The translations under genes and the position numbers were made by a program. Of a stretch of DNA of 38,651 bases, positions 22,429-30,262 are shown piece after piece. The notes below the pieces were generated by a model, which had not been told where the DNA came from, did no database searches, and saw only the letters and a list, made by a program, of their open reading frames with translations. The stretch is from Chloroflexota bacterium (lineage in GTDB: Bacteria > Chloroflexota > Dehalococcoidia > Lucifugimonadales > GCA-2722455): contig PBMB01000012.1 of assembly GCA_002722455.1 (NCBI GenBank), forward strand, positions 133,013-171,663. Direction: 5' to 3'. Numbering within the stretch: position 1 is the first letter of the stretch; every line of letters starts with the position of its first letter.

Positions 22429-24162
22429 TTATTGTTTCAGTGGATTCTCATTAAAATCAACAAGCACCACCTCTTTTTCAGTTTTTTCAATTGTATTAAT
22501 GTCTAGCAATTGTTCCAACATAACACCACGACATTCAACGTTTGTTTCGTGGTTACATTCAATCACTTTATCATAACCGTGAATGGTTAAATAAGCAGAT
22601 CCATTGATAAAGTAAATAGTTCGAACATTACCAACAAGTTGCTCCGTAACAGCCTTACTATTTGAAATTAAACCTGAATCTGAACTGTTTGTTAATAATT
22701 TACTCATTGCGTTTGACAATTTAACATCCCAAGCAGATTTTTCGGTAGAAAAAATCTTAGTGTAAGCATAAGCTTCAATTTTACGGCTTGTTCCATTAAT
22801 TGGAATAATAGGAGTCATCCACACATCTACATCACCAAAGATTCGGTAAGGAATAGGCTGAGTAGGCGTCCATTTATCAGATAAATTACCTAGTGAAGCT
22901 TTAACACTATCTAGTACAGCCATTTCGTTTTGAGATTCACTTTCAGGGTAATAAATGTAGCTTTTCAACGTAATGGGATCAATGAATAACATACCAGATA
23001 GAGATTTATTCTGTGAGCTGTCGCCTTCAAGACCAGTAAAATATGCCAATCCATTCAATGTGCCTTTTGCATCAATAAAAAACAATTCTGATTTATTATT
23101 ATAAGAGGTCGCTTTAATCTTTATAGAAGAACCCCAAGATTCCCAATAACCTTTACGATATTCACCCCAATTATTAATATTTGTTATCAAAGTAGACTCG
23201 GCTGCGCTTGCCTCAATAAAACTAGGAATTTCGTCATTTTTATATCGAATTACTTCTTTCGTCTGTGGGTCAGTAACAACAACACCATCAGCCGCATAAT
23301 TACCAATACCTGCAACACTCTTAACAATATAACTTACATAGTAAGGATATTCTTCTTCGTCTAACATCATAAAGCTATTTTGAATAATAAGAGAATTATC
23401 AAGTTCAGCATGAATGTGTCGGGCAAGGTTAGTGCCAAGATAACCGTCTTCTGTAATTTTAAATGAAATATCACTACCATCTTTATTTTTAACAACAAGT
23501 TTAGTAGGTGCATCAGGGTCGGACGCTTTAGTTACAGCATAACCAATTACATCATAATCATTGAAAAACCACTTAAAAGATCCATTCCAAGTTAAAGGAG
23601 TAACATAAACTTTTTCACCCTTTACAACTTGAATAATAGTTGAATTAAAATCTAGTTTATACATACTACTAATCATTGTGCCATCTTCTAATCGTCCATT
23701 TATTACTTTTGATTGTTTGTCACGAGCTATCTCAATAGGAACAAGTCGCTGTTCTTGTTCTTGAATTTCAGTAAACATAGGTTCGGATACTTCAATCGGT
23801 TGAAGCACACTTGAGATTTCTTTATGATTAAAAAAAGCGTGACCAGTATAAAAATTAACAATAAAAGCAAATACCCAAATCATAACGACATTTGAAATTT
23901 TTGCAGCATCATCACAAAACATAAAGGCACTAAATTGTATAGCTCCTGCCGAGATAGCAAAAATAAAAGCTGTTGATACCGTTGCTCCTAGTGGAATAAT
24001 TGCCCACCAAGAAAAAGCAGCAAGAAAAAAACTTATAGAAACACTAGAAACAATGACTGCCTTGCGGATATTAGAATCAAGTGTTCTTTTATCCATAGTT
24101 GCAAAGTGAATTAAAATGTTAAAACATATCAAAACGATAAACCAATTTAAAAATAAACTCAT
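22429..24162 (-). CDS. 577-aa membrane-anchored protein with a large non-membrane domain
   Basis: The first ~105 residues contain about four hydrophobic segments (MSLFLNWFIVLICFNILIHF; SVSISFFLAAFSWWAIIPLG; a Cys/Phe-rich helix; 'VVMIWVFAFIVNFYTG'). The other ~470 form a hydrophilic strand-rich domain. Its order recalls membrane proteins I have seen in Firmicutes and large phages: 'YPYYVSYIVK', VVVTDPQTKEVIRY, 'NNWGEYRKGYW', then 'YFTGL', 'GMLFIDP.T', 'PIPYRIFG' and a final A..KL block. I know no function, and this rests on memory. Own promoter and a 24192-24209 hairpin in the leader. Confidence 0.7.
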   Translation of the reverse strand: MSLFLNWFIVLICFNILIHFATMDKRTLDSNIRKAVIVSSVSISFFLAAFSWWAIIPLGATVSTAFIFAISAGAIQFSAFMFCDDAAKISNVVMIWVFAFIVNFYTGHAFFNHKEISSVLQPIEVSEPMFTEIQEQEQRLVPIEIARDKQSKVINGRLEDGTMISSMYKLDFNSTIIQVVKGEKVYVTPLTWNGSFKWFFNDYDVIGYAVTKASDPDAPTKLVVKNKDGSDISFKITEDGYLGTNLARHIHAELDNSLIIQNSFMMLDEEEYPYYVSYIVKSVAGIGNYAADGVVVTDPQTKEVIRYKNDEIPSFIEASAAESTLITNINNWGEYRKGYWESWGSSIKIKATSYNNKSELFFIDAKGTLNGLAYFTGLEGDSSQNKSLSGMLFIDPITLKSYIYYPESESQNEMAVLDSVKASLGNLSDKWTPTQPIPYRIFGDVDVWMTPIIPINGTSRKIEAYAYTKIFSTEKSAWDVKLSNAMSKLLTNSSDSGLISNSKAVTEQLVGNVRTIYFINGSAYLTIHGYDKVIECNHETNVECRGVMLEQLLDINTIEKTEKEVVLVDFNENPLKQ

Positions 24163-24191
24163 AATGAAGTCTCTTATGTTATTTAGTGGAA

Positions 24192-24255
24192 AAGTATTCT
24201 TTTGAATACCTCATTAATTTGAATTGATTATATCTTTTATGGCATAGTTCTTCAA
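24192..24255 (-). promoter_or_regulatory. Promoter and leader hairpin of the 577-aa gene
   Basis: Minus strand TTGAAG (24250-24255), 17-base spacer, TATAAT (24227-24232). The leader holds a short GGTATTC/GAATAC hairpin at 24192-24209. The remainder of the 24163-24358 gap is AT-rich. Confidence 0.7.
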
Positions 24256-24358
24256 GCTTTTTTTTTATTTTTTTTCATTACTGTTTGAAATAATAAAAAA
24301 TTAATGACACGTCTTTTACCTTGTGATACAATAAAATTTTTATTAATAAGGTTTATTT

Positions 24359-24664
24359 GTGTCAAATACAAAAATAGAAGATTATAAAACTGTTACTAAA
24401 ATCATGTTCCAAGAGTATGTATCATATTTAAATAAGAAATTGAATATACATTCATATAATGATGCAATAGAATTATTTGTGCAATTCAAAGAAGATCAAA
24501 TTATAAAAAATGGTAACTTAAAAGGGCTTGAGGTAAGCCGCAAAAAGTATATTGCATTACTATCTGCTTCTATTCATTATCGTGATTATGAAGAATACTC
24601 AATGACAGAAATTGAAAGTTCTTGGAATTTATATTGGAAAATTAAAGATTTAGGTCATATTTAA
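24359..24664 (+). CDS. Unrecognised 101-aa protein (GTG start)
   Basis: GTG-initiated frame (VSNTKIEDYKTVTKIMFQEY as encoded; Met initiates), with TAAGG 7 bases upstream. All-helical, charged; C-terminal half KKYIALLSASIHYRDYEEYS. No recognised family. Monocistronic. Confidence 0.65.
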   Translation: MSNTKIEDYKTVTKIMFQEYVSYLNKKLNIHSYNDAIELFVQFKEDQIIKNGNLKGLEVSRKKYIALLSASIHYRDYEEYSMTEIESSWNLYWKIKDLGHI

Positions 24665-24665
24665 G

Positions 24666-24695
24666 TTGCTTTTTTTATGTTTTATTTGTTATAAT
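24666..24695 (+). promoter_or_regulatory. Promoter of the outer-membrane protein gene
   Basis: TTGCTT (24666-24671), 18-base spacer, TATAAT (24690-24695). Confidence 0.65.
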
Positions 24696-24731
24696 GATTC
24701 TATCTTAAAACAATAGGACAATATAATAATA

Positions 24732-25289
24732 ATGAAAGCATTATCTCATTTTCTACTTGGCACAGCTATTCTTGCTGCTTCAACTAATGTTATGGCAGAA
24801 GAAGAAAAAAAAGATTTTTTTGATATTAAATTCGGTGGTTGGTCATTTACTGATTCTGATCAAGATTTAAATGATAACCATAAAGGTATTGGATTAGACT
24901 ACTACCGTTCTTTTTCAAAAAATGATCGTCACTATTTAGGTGCTTCTGTCTTTTATATGCGAGACGCTTATGACGAAAACAGTTACCAAATCGCTGCCGT
25001 ATATAAATATTCCATTCCTGTTAATAATTTTATTGATAGCGTCGATTTAAACTTTGGTTTTGGTCTAAACAACCGAATCTATCAAGAAGATACATTTACA
25101 ATAGATCCTAATGGTCATAAAGTTTATGATACTGATAGAGATACACGATTAGTATCAATTCCTTATGTTACAGTTAATTTTACACAAAATCTTCAAATGG
25201 ATTTTACATATACTCCTGAAGATTGGGCTAATTCACTTACAGAACATAACGAAGTCTTCTTCTTCCGATTTGGATACCGTTATCATTAA
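24732..25289 (+). CDS. Outer-membrane beta-barrel protein, 185 aa
   Basis: Signal peptide (MKALSHFLLGTAILAASTNV, cleavage expected after MA, residue 22) then amphipathic strands of alternating aromatic and polar residues (LDYYRSFSKN, YLGASVFYMR, 'YQIAAVYKYSI', 'VDLNFGFGLN', 'IPYVTVNFT'), ending VFFFRFGYRYH. The aromatic C-terminal strand is typical of Bam-assembled barrels. The length suits an 8-strand barrel like PagL or OmpX, but I see no catalytic set. Convergent with another barrel gene. Possibly changes the host surface, e.g. to exclude phages (inference). Confidence 0.7.
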   Translation: MKALSHFLLGTAILAASTNVMAEEEKKDFFDIKFGGWSFTDSDQDLNDNHKGIGLDYYRSFSKNDRHYLGASVFYMRDAYDENSYQIAAVYKYSIPVNNFIDSVDLNFGFGLNNRIYQEDTFTIDPNGHKVYDTDRDTRLVSIPYVTVNFTQNLQMDFTYTPEDWANSLTEHNEVFFFRFGYRYH

Positions 25290-25295
25290 TTATAA

Positions 25296-25326
25296 GAAAG
25301 AAGCCATATCTCAGATATGGCTTTAA
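25296..25326. terminator. Bidirectional terminator
   Basis: AAGCCATATC/GATATGGCTT, loop TCA; between the two barrel genes. Confidence 0.85.
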
Positions 25327-25893
25327 TCATAATTTATAATTTATTTCTAAATTAAACATATAAGCTTGAAATCCCATTGCTCTTATTTTTGGTGCAAATT
25401 GAATGTCATTAAATTTTAGAAACTTTGGTTCATATTTTATTCCCATCAGAGGTGCTAATAATACGTCACCTATAAATAGACCACCGTTCATAATGTCATA
25501 TTTATAACCAGTGACAACACCCAAACCAATCTGAAAATCGAAATCACCTGTTTCTCCGAAATCATGCTCCATACTTAACATATGAGACATATCGTAATAA
25601 GAATTTTTAAAATAAGAGTATCCGTATGTCATTGTTCCCTTTTTAAAACCAATTGCATACAATTCATTATCTTCATTGTAGTCAAATGGTGTACCTACTT
25701 CATCTGTAAAACCTGAATCTGAATGATCTGTATATAGATTAAATTCTGTCAATATTCTCCAATCACCTTGCATATTTGGTTTTTGAAATGCTGATTTTTC
25801 TTCTTTTTTTATATTTTCTTCTGCGAAAGACTGATTACTTATTGCAATTTGAGAAGTAATTAATAACGGCAAAAGAAGTGCTTTTTTGTTCAT
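25327..25893 (-). CDS. Outer-membrane beta-barrel protein, 188 aa
   Basis: Signal peptide (MNKKALLLPLLITSQIAISN, cleavage expected after SFA) followed by a linker and amphipathic strands ('DWRILTEFNLY', 'ELYAIGFKKG', MTYGYSYFKNSYYDM, 'FDFQIGLGVVTGYKY', 'LAPLMGIKYEP'), ending YMFNLEINYKL. The 'GLG.VTGY' strand followed by a proline-rich loop is like outer-membrane proteins encoded by many phages of Gram-negative hosts. No function is known to me. AAAGGGA is upstream. Unrelated in sequence to the converging barrel, yet of equal size. Confidence 0.65.
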   Translation of the reverse strand: MNKKALLLPLLITSQIAISNQSFAEENIKKEEKSAFQKPNMQGDWRILTEFNLYTDHSDSGFTDEVGTPFDYNEDNELYAIGFKKGTMTYGYSYFKNSYYDMSHMLSMEHDFGETGDFDFQIGLGVVTGYKYDIMNGGLFIGDVLLAPLMGIKYEPKFLKFNDIQFAPKIRAMGFQAYMFNLEINYKL

Positions 25894-26016
25894 TTTTATT
25901 ATAATCCCTTTAATATTATGTGTATATTCCCAAAAAGATTATTTCATAATTTTATTTTAAGTAAAGTGATTTTTGTCAATATTTTTTATTATTTCTGTTT
26001 GTTTTTTATTTTTAAG
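25894..26016. other. AT-rich gap without a gene
   Basis: Holds only the leader of the 25893 barrel gene, with a TTGACA on the minus strand near 25975 whose best -10 is spaced 17-19 bases. Nothing else visible. Confidence 0.4.
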
Positions 26017-26045
26017 AAAAAAAAGAGCGAATGGTCGCTCTTTTT
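26017..26045 (-). terminator. Terminator of the 80-aa basic protein gene
   Basis: AAAGAGCGA/TCGCTCTTT, loop of four, T run on the minus strand. Confidence 0.85.
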
Positions 26046-26050
26046 ACTTA

Positions 26051-26293
26051 TTATCTTTCTAAATCGTCAAGCATTTGTCGAATAGAACGTCTAGGGTATT
26101 CAAATCCTAATTGCTTTGCTCTGTGCATTTTATTAGAACGTGAATACATGTGTTTCCAGTTTTTTTCACCTTTATACACATATGCATTTAATTTTTCATC
26201 GAAACAAGAAACTGAATTAAGGTTCTTCGCTTTTGCTTTGTTCTTTCTTACTCTTTCTGCTCTTTTTGATTTAGCATAATTTTCTTCAAACAT
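26051..26293 (-). CDS. Small basic protein, 80 aa
   Basis: Very Lys/Arg-rich N-terminal third (MFEENYAKSKRAERVRKNKA) and a basic helical end (FEYPRRSIRQMLDDLER); nucleic-acid binding is plausible but no motif is recognised. AGGAAAA precedes the ATG. The leader starts with a strong hairpin that ends just before this ribosome site. A plus-strand frame over the same bases has no ribosome site and is ignored. Confidence 0.65.
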   Translation of the reverse strand: MFEENYAKSKRAERVRKNKAKAKNLNSVSCFDEKLNAYVYKGEKNWKHMYSRSNKMHRAKQLGFEYPRRSIRQMLDDLER

Positions 26294-26306
26294 AAGTTTT
26301 TTCCTA

Positions 26307-26344
26307 TAAATATTAGTGTGGTTCAGCAGCCGCAGTAATATTTA
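26307..26344 (-). promoter_or_regulatory. Hairpin at the 5' end of the 80-aa gene mRNA
   Basis: Perfect 9-base arms TAAATATTA/TAATATTTA enclose a 20-base GC-rich loop (CTGCGGCTGCTGAACCACAC). The hairpin ends 2 bases from the AGGA ribosome site. Confidence 0.55.
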
Positions 26345-26355
26345 AGGTTGTTACT

Positions 26356-26384
26356 ATAATAATGTATTTTATATTCAGCGTCAA
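26356..26384 (-). promoter_or_regulatory. Promoter of the 80-aa basic protein gene
   Basis: Minus strand TTGACG (26379-26384), 17-base spacer, TATTAT (26356-26361); start expected near 26349. Confidence 0.75.
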
Positions 26385-26506
26385 TCTTTTTTTCATATGC
26401 TACTCTTGTAATGTTATATTTTAGATGTAATATTATTGATATTGATCATACGGTCAATAATTTCGTATTGAATTTTAAAACAGACAAATTAAGGATAATT
26501 AAAAAT

Positions 26507-26716
26507 ATGAAACAAATAATTGCAGATCTTAAGGTTATTTTAAGCAACTCAGAAGGTCTTGAAGCAGCAGCTAAAGAACTTTCTAAATCTGAAAAAAGGC
26601 TAAGTAAAAAGGCAGCGACTAATGTACTAAGAGATGTTCAGGATTTCGAGGCGGGTGTTATTGATGAATCTCAACTTTCACTATACCTTATACAGCATGG
26701 TTTTAGAATACATTAA
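26507..26716 (+). CDS. Unrecognised 69-aa helical protein
   Basis: MKQIIADLKVILSNSEGLEA... All helical, with a basic stretch KELSKSEKRLSKKAATNV. The frame is open from 26411, but that ATG lies at the probable -10 (TATATT near 26420). AAGGA precedes the ATG at 26507, so I choose the shorter protein. Monocistronic, with a 13-bp terminator. Confidence 0.6.
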   Translation: MKQIIADLKVILSNSEGLEAAAKELSKSEKRLSKKAATNVLRDVQDFEAGVIDESQLSLYLIQHGFRIH

Positions 26717-26730
26717 TTTTAATTAACCAG

Positions 26731-26760
26731 AAAATAAACCTTCAAATGAAGGTTTATTTT
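26731..26760 (+). terminator. Terminator
   Basis: Perfect 13-bp arms AAAATAAACCTTC/GAAGGTTTATTTT, loop AAAT. Confidence 0.8.
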
Positions 26761-26824
26761 CGTTTAATATATTAAAACCGATTTCTTTTTTTTAGTAAAA
26801 AACAATATTTTTTTATATTTTTGT

Positions 26825-26852
26825 TTGTTTAACATTCAACTTTTGCTATACT
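26825..26852 (+). promoter_or_regulatory. Promoter of the 86-aa gene
   Basis: TTGTTT (26825-26830), 16-base spacer, TATACT (26847-26852). Confidence 0.6.
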
Positions 26853-26885
26853 AAATTTAAGTTAATAAACAAAAGAGGTTTCATT

Positions 26886-27146
26886 ATGTGTTTAATCAAA
26901 AAAGAATCTATTCTTTTTCTTTCAAAAATGGCAGAACGTAGAATAAATGAACAAATTATTCCACTTGACAAAGTTCATTTATACACAAATATTGTAAAAC
27001 ATTTCTCTGATATTCAACCGCTTAATATTGAAAATCTTTCTTCTACATTACAATATATAAAAGAGGAAGCATTCAAAGGTTATCCAGAACTACAATCAGA
27101 AATTTCTGCAGCTAAACGACTTATGGCTACACTTGAAAAATCATAA
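26886..27146 (+). CDS. Unrecognised 86-aa helical protein
   Basis: MCLIKKESILFLSKMAERRI... Helical throughout and charged, with no motif I know. AAGAGG precedes the ATG. No clear terminator before the next promoter; the 109-base gap to the next gene contains only that gene's promoter. Confidence 0.65.
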   Translation: MCLIKKESILFLSKMAERRINEQIIPLDKVHLYTNIVKHFSDIQPLNIENLSSTLQYIKEEAFKGYPELQSEISAAKRLMATLEKS

Positions 27147-27202
27147 TTCAGATAAAAAAGATAAACAAAACAAAAATCTCTTTTGCCTAAAGATATTTTT
27201 TC

Positions 27203-27231
27203 TTGCCTAAAAACTTTACATTTGATATAAT
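27203..27231 (+). promoter_or_regulatory. Promoter of the Cys-rich 246-aa gene
   Basis: TTGCCT (27203-27208), 17-base spacer, TATAAT (27226-27231). Confidence 0.75.
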
Positions 27232-27255
27232 CTCCATAATTTCACAGGAGAAAAA

Positions 27256-27996
27256 ATGTCAGATTACAAACCAAAGCATAAATGGGAAGAAAAAGCCAAA
27301 GTTCAAGTTGAGAAACTTAATAACAATCTTGTATTTTTTCAGGTTTACATAGATGAGCTTTCTATTTATGGATCTGACGACTGTGGAAACATTGCTAGGG
27401 CTGAAAATCGTGCTTGGAATAAGTATAAAAAATATTTAAAATGTTTTCATGAAAATGCTACTCAATTTTATTGCCCTGATTGCAAAATATATTCACAGTT
27501 TAAAAACTCAGATGTTTTTTGTGATGTTAAAGATTGTTGCAATTATTTCTTTGATTACGGCAAACTTTCAGGTGTGGAATTTAAAAAGAAAGAAGTTTTC
27601 TTTGAACATAAACTTTGTATCAAACACTACTTAATGTTAAGTGAACGTGGTATACCTGATATTGAACAAATCAAACCTATCGTTCCATTACGACAAGCTG
27701 TTGAGAGGTGTATCCTTTCAGAAACAGATTCTTTTGAAAAGATTCGAGAGTTTAAAGATATTATTTTTTCTATCAAGAATGATATATCTGTGCTATTTTT
27801 AGATGTCCTAGAAGATTTAGGCATCAGAAATATCTCTAAGTTACTTGAACATGAGAAGTATAAGTTAAGTATTATTTTTGATCGTTCTATTTCATTAGCC
27901 ATTATTGAAAAAAGACCAAAAGACAAAATTAAAAAAATGATTGAAATGAAATATATCGAAGAAAAAGAGAAAGATAAAATAAAAAAACAATTATGA
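27256..27996 (+). CDS. Cys-rich, probably zinc-binding protein, 246 aa
   Basis: Cysteines cluster as DDCGN (about 42), LKCFHENATQFYCPDCKIYS (62-81), VFCDVKDCCNYF and KLCIKHY, enough for one or two zinc sites. The run 'AENRAW.KY.K...C.H.......C..C' is a layout I have seen in phage proteins annotated only as hypothetical. C-terminal 100 residues are charged helices ending KEKDKIKKQL. Strong ribosome site CAGGAG before the ATG. No enzymatic motif recognised. Ends at a terminator shared with Acr3. Confidence 0.65.
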   Translation: MSDYKPKHKWEEKAKVQVEKLNNNLVFFQVYIDELSIYGSDDCGNIARAENRAWNKYKKYLKCFHENATQFYCPDCKIYSQFKNSDVFCDVKDCCNYFFDYGKLSGVEFKKKEVFFEHKLCIKHYLMLSERGIPDIEQIKPIVPLRQAVERCILSETDSFEKIREFKDIIFSIKNDISVLFLDVLEDLGIRNISKLLEHEKYKLSIIFDRSISLAIIEKRPKDKIKKMIEMKYIEEKEKDKIKKQL

Positions 27997-28013
27997 ATAA
28001 CAATTATTAAATA

Positions 28014-28041
28014 GAAAAACAGGCATGAAGCCTGTTTTTTT
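28014..28041. terminator. Bidirectional terminator
   Basis: CAGGC/GCCTG extended by A/T pairs, T run; between the 246-aa gene and the Acr3 gene. Confidence 0.85.
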
Positions 28042-29069
28042 TATTTGTTGTATTTTTCTTTTAATTTCAATGCTACATTAACAAGCATTATTAGGATTGG
28101 GACTTCTACCAAAGGACCTATCACTCCTGCAAAGGCTTGACCCGAATTTATACCAAACACTGCTATTGAAACTGCTATTGCTAATTCAAAATTGTTACCT
28201 GTCGCTGTAAATGCTATTGACGCATTCTTATCATAATCAATTCCCATTTTTTTTCCTACGAAGAAACTAATAAAGAACATTGCGACGAAATAGATAACTA
28301 ATGGAATTGCTATCATTAACACATCAAATGGCAACTGTGTAATCATTTGGCCTTTCAAACTAAACATAAATACAATAGTTAGTAATAAAGCAATTAATGT
28401 CATAGGAGATATTTTAGGTAAGAATACATTTTCATACCAATCAGCATCCTTCTTTTTCTCTAATACTTTTCTACTTAAATAACCTGCTGCAAAAGGGATT
28501 CCTAAATACAACAACACATTTTTTGCTATATCTACAATTGATAGATCAATTTCCATTGAAGTGTAACCCAATTTTTCAGGTAAAACAGTTACAAATAACC
28601 AAGCCATAAAACTGTATGAAATTACTTGGAATATACTATTTAAAGCTACCAATGCAGCTCCATATTCTTTATGACCTTTTCCTAAATCATTCCAAACAAG
28701 AACCATAGCAACACATCTTGCAAGACCAATCATAATAACACCGATCATGTATTCTGGTTTATCTGATAGGAATGTTATTGCTAGGATAAACATTAAAATA
28801 GGTCCTACTACCCAGTTCATTAACAAGGATAAACTAATCGCCTTTTTATCTTTAAAAATCTCACCCAACAAATTGTATTTTACTTTTGCCAAAGGCGGAT
28901 ACATCATTAATATCAAACCTATTGCCAATGGTATGTTTGTTCCATTTATAGACAGAGATTCATTTATTTCATTTATATTTGGTATAATATTACCCAAAAA
29001 GACACCTATTCCCATTGCCAAAAATATCCACAATGTTAAGAATCGGTCTAAAAAACCTAATTTTTTCAT
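28041..29069 (-). CDS. acr3: Acr3-family arsenite efflux transporter
   Basis: 342 aa, ten hydrophobic segments, full family length. Hallmarks of Acr3 are present: the Cys in [15 protein letters not shown] (C119, fourth span), the N-terminal '[17 protein letters not shown]' and the Glu in [19 protein letters not shown] (E295, ninth span), both residues needed for As(III) export. The protein sits in the inner membrane and expels arsenite using the proton gradient. There is no arsR, arsC or arsM beside it, so it stands alone. AGGAG lies 7 bases before the ATG. A promoter with an ATCGT/ACGAT inverted pair lies in front. Confidence 0.9.
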   Translation of the reverse strand: MKKLGFLDRFLTLWIFLAMGIGVFLGNIIPNINEINESLSINGTNIPLAIGLILMMYPPLAKVKYNLLGEIFKDKKAISLSLLMNWVVGPILMFILAITFLSDKPEYMIGVIMIGLARCVAMVLVWNDLGKGHKEYGAALVALNSIFQVISYSFMAWLFVTVLPEKLGYTSMEIDLSIVDIAKNVLLYLGIPFAAGYLSRKVLEKKKDADWYENVFLPKISPMTLIALLLTIVFMFSLKGQMITQLPFDVLMIAIPLVIYFVAMFFISFFVGKKMGIDYDKNASIAFTATGNNFELAIAVSIAVFGINSGQAFAGVIGPLVEVPILIMLVNVALKLKEKYNK

Positions 29070-29092
29070 TTTATATCTCCTAAAAAATATTT

Positions 29093-29147
29093 ATCGTTCT
29101 TTGACGATTAACTCCCTACAAAATACTCTTTTATATTTTTTCGTCAA
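29093..29147 (-). promoter_or_regulatory. Promoter and possible operator of acr3
   Basis: Minus strand TTGACG (29142-29147), 16-base spacer, TATTTT (29120-29125). Inverted pair ATCGT (29093-29097)/ACGAT (29104-29108) in the leader could be an operator or hairpin. Confidence 0.5.
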
Positions 29148-29193
29148 TGCTTATTTCGTTAAATGTGGAATTATTTTTTTTAACAAACTTCTC

Positions 29194-29223
29194 TTGCAAA
29201 GACTAACCTTTCTTTGATATAAT
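29194..29223 (+). promoter_or_regulatory. Promoter of the 252-aa gene
   Basis: TTGCAA (29194-29199), 18-base spacer, TATAAT (29218-29223), giving a leader of ~205 nt. Confidence 0.7.
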
Positions 29224-29228
29224 TATTT

Positions 29229-29433
29229 TAGGATTTAAAGCGCATGATAAATATTTCATAGCAACTACTTTAAACCGTGGTTATCCAAGCCAGCGAATTT
29301 CTCTGCACCTATTAGGTGGTCGGTAAAATTGGAACAACAACATTAATTCTATTAAACAAGTTTATCACTTTTTGTGGCTTGCTTAATGAGAAACAGAGAA
29401 CATTACGTAAGCTAATTTTAAAGGTAATAAGCT
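29229..29433 (+). promoter_or_regulatory. Long structured 5' leader of the 252-aa gene
   Basis: About 205 nt with no reading frame. Possible helices: CCAA (285-288)/TTGG (329-332), CCA (290-292)/TGG (317-319) and a compact CACCT/AGGTG hairpin, all numbered within 29,000. Nearer the gene, GCTTAATG (29381-29388) can pair with CATTA and AAGC (29401-29412), ending just before the ribosome site AAAGG. Confidence 0.4.
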
Positions 29434-30192
29434 ATGTTTTTAAACAACAAAAAAGAATACAACGAATTTATTAAAGCTCTATTCAAACAGCTTAAGCAAG
29501 ATCCAAATGTTAAGATTAAAGACAGTTGGAACTGGTTGGCTTCAAAGGGTGCTATCGCACTAGCAGAATCAAATGACATTGATACAAAAGGCAATTTCAA
29601 TATCAATACTCTTTATGATCTATTCGACAAGGAACAAGATAAATCAAACATTACAGAAGAAGTGTTTAATCGTCTTTTGAAAGACGTTTTTTATCCATTT
29701 ATTGAAGACAACATTGATTCTATTCAAGAAGGTGTAAAGATTGCTCTTGAAGACCACAATGACGATTTGTATGACATTTTAGAAAATACATTACACAAAA
29801 GAAACCCATTAGATTACGAAGACGCTTTTCTTTCTGAGAGTCTTAAATGTCAGCTCCATATTTTTGACCTTCACAAGTGTTCTTTATCAAAAGAAGACCT
29901 TTCCATGCTTTCTGCTTGGGGAGACAGCATTGAGAATATTGAAAATTATGAAATCTATGTCTCTCAGTACATTAAAGACATTTTTGATTTTAAAAAAAGA
30001 TATCAATATCTTTGTTTTGTTGCTTTGACTGAAAGAGCGATTGATTTAGCGGTGGATTATTTCAATATGTTGATTCGCACTGTTCTTTCAGAAAGAGAAC
30101 ATACAGGTGAAATCATCAAGGTCACTGTTGAATATGCAAAGCTGTATCTTCACGACGAAAAAGAGTTTTTAATTCGAAACTTAAAAAACTAA
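29434..30192 (+). CDS. Unrecognised 252-aa helical protein
   Basis: MFLNNKKEYNEFIKALFKQL... Acidic, helical, no signal peptide or membrane span. C-terminal part (KRYQYLCFVALTERAIDLAV) helical with a Cys. AAAGG lies before the ATG. The unusual point is its long, probably folded leader. Monocistronic. Not recognised. Confidence 0.7.
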   Translation: MFLNNKKEYNEFIKALFKQLKQDPNVKIKDSWNWLASKGAIALAESNDIDTKGNFNINTLYDLFDKEQDKSNITEEVFNRLLKDVFYPFIEDNIDSIQEGVKIALEDHNDDLYDILENTLHKRNPLDYEDAFLSESLKCQLHIFDLHKCSLSKEDLSMLSAWGDSIENIENYEIYVSQYIKDIFDFKKRYQYLCFVALTERAIDLAVDYFNMLIRTVLSEREHTGEIIKVTVEYAKLYLHDEKEFLIRNLKN

Positions 30193-30199
30193 TTAAAAA

Positions 30200-30228
30200 T
30201 AAAAGCCTCAGTCAAGAGGCTTTTTTTA
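30200..30228 (+). terminator. Terminator
   Basis: AAAAGCCTC/GAGGCTTTT, loop AGTCAA, T run. Confidence 0.85.
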
Positions 30229-30257
30229 TTGATTCTTAAACTCTCATTTGCTATACT
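30229..30257 (+). promoter_or_regulatory. Promoter of the 251-aa gene
   Basis: TTGATT (30229-30234), 17-base spacer, TATACT (30252-30257). Confidence 0.75.
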
Positions 30258-30262
30258 CTCTT

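Noticed and set aside
26031..26279. Plus-strand 82-codon hydrophobic frame
   Set aside because: Antisense to the 80-aa basic gene, which has promoter, ribosome site and terminator.
28747..29217. Plus-strand 156-codon frame over acr3
   Set aside because: It is antisense to a clear transporter gene and has no start signals.
29229..29433. tRNA or known riboswitch in the leader
   Set aside because: No T-arm consensus, no cloverleaf and no recognisable preQ1, SAM, purine or c-di-GMP core.
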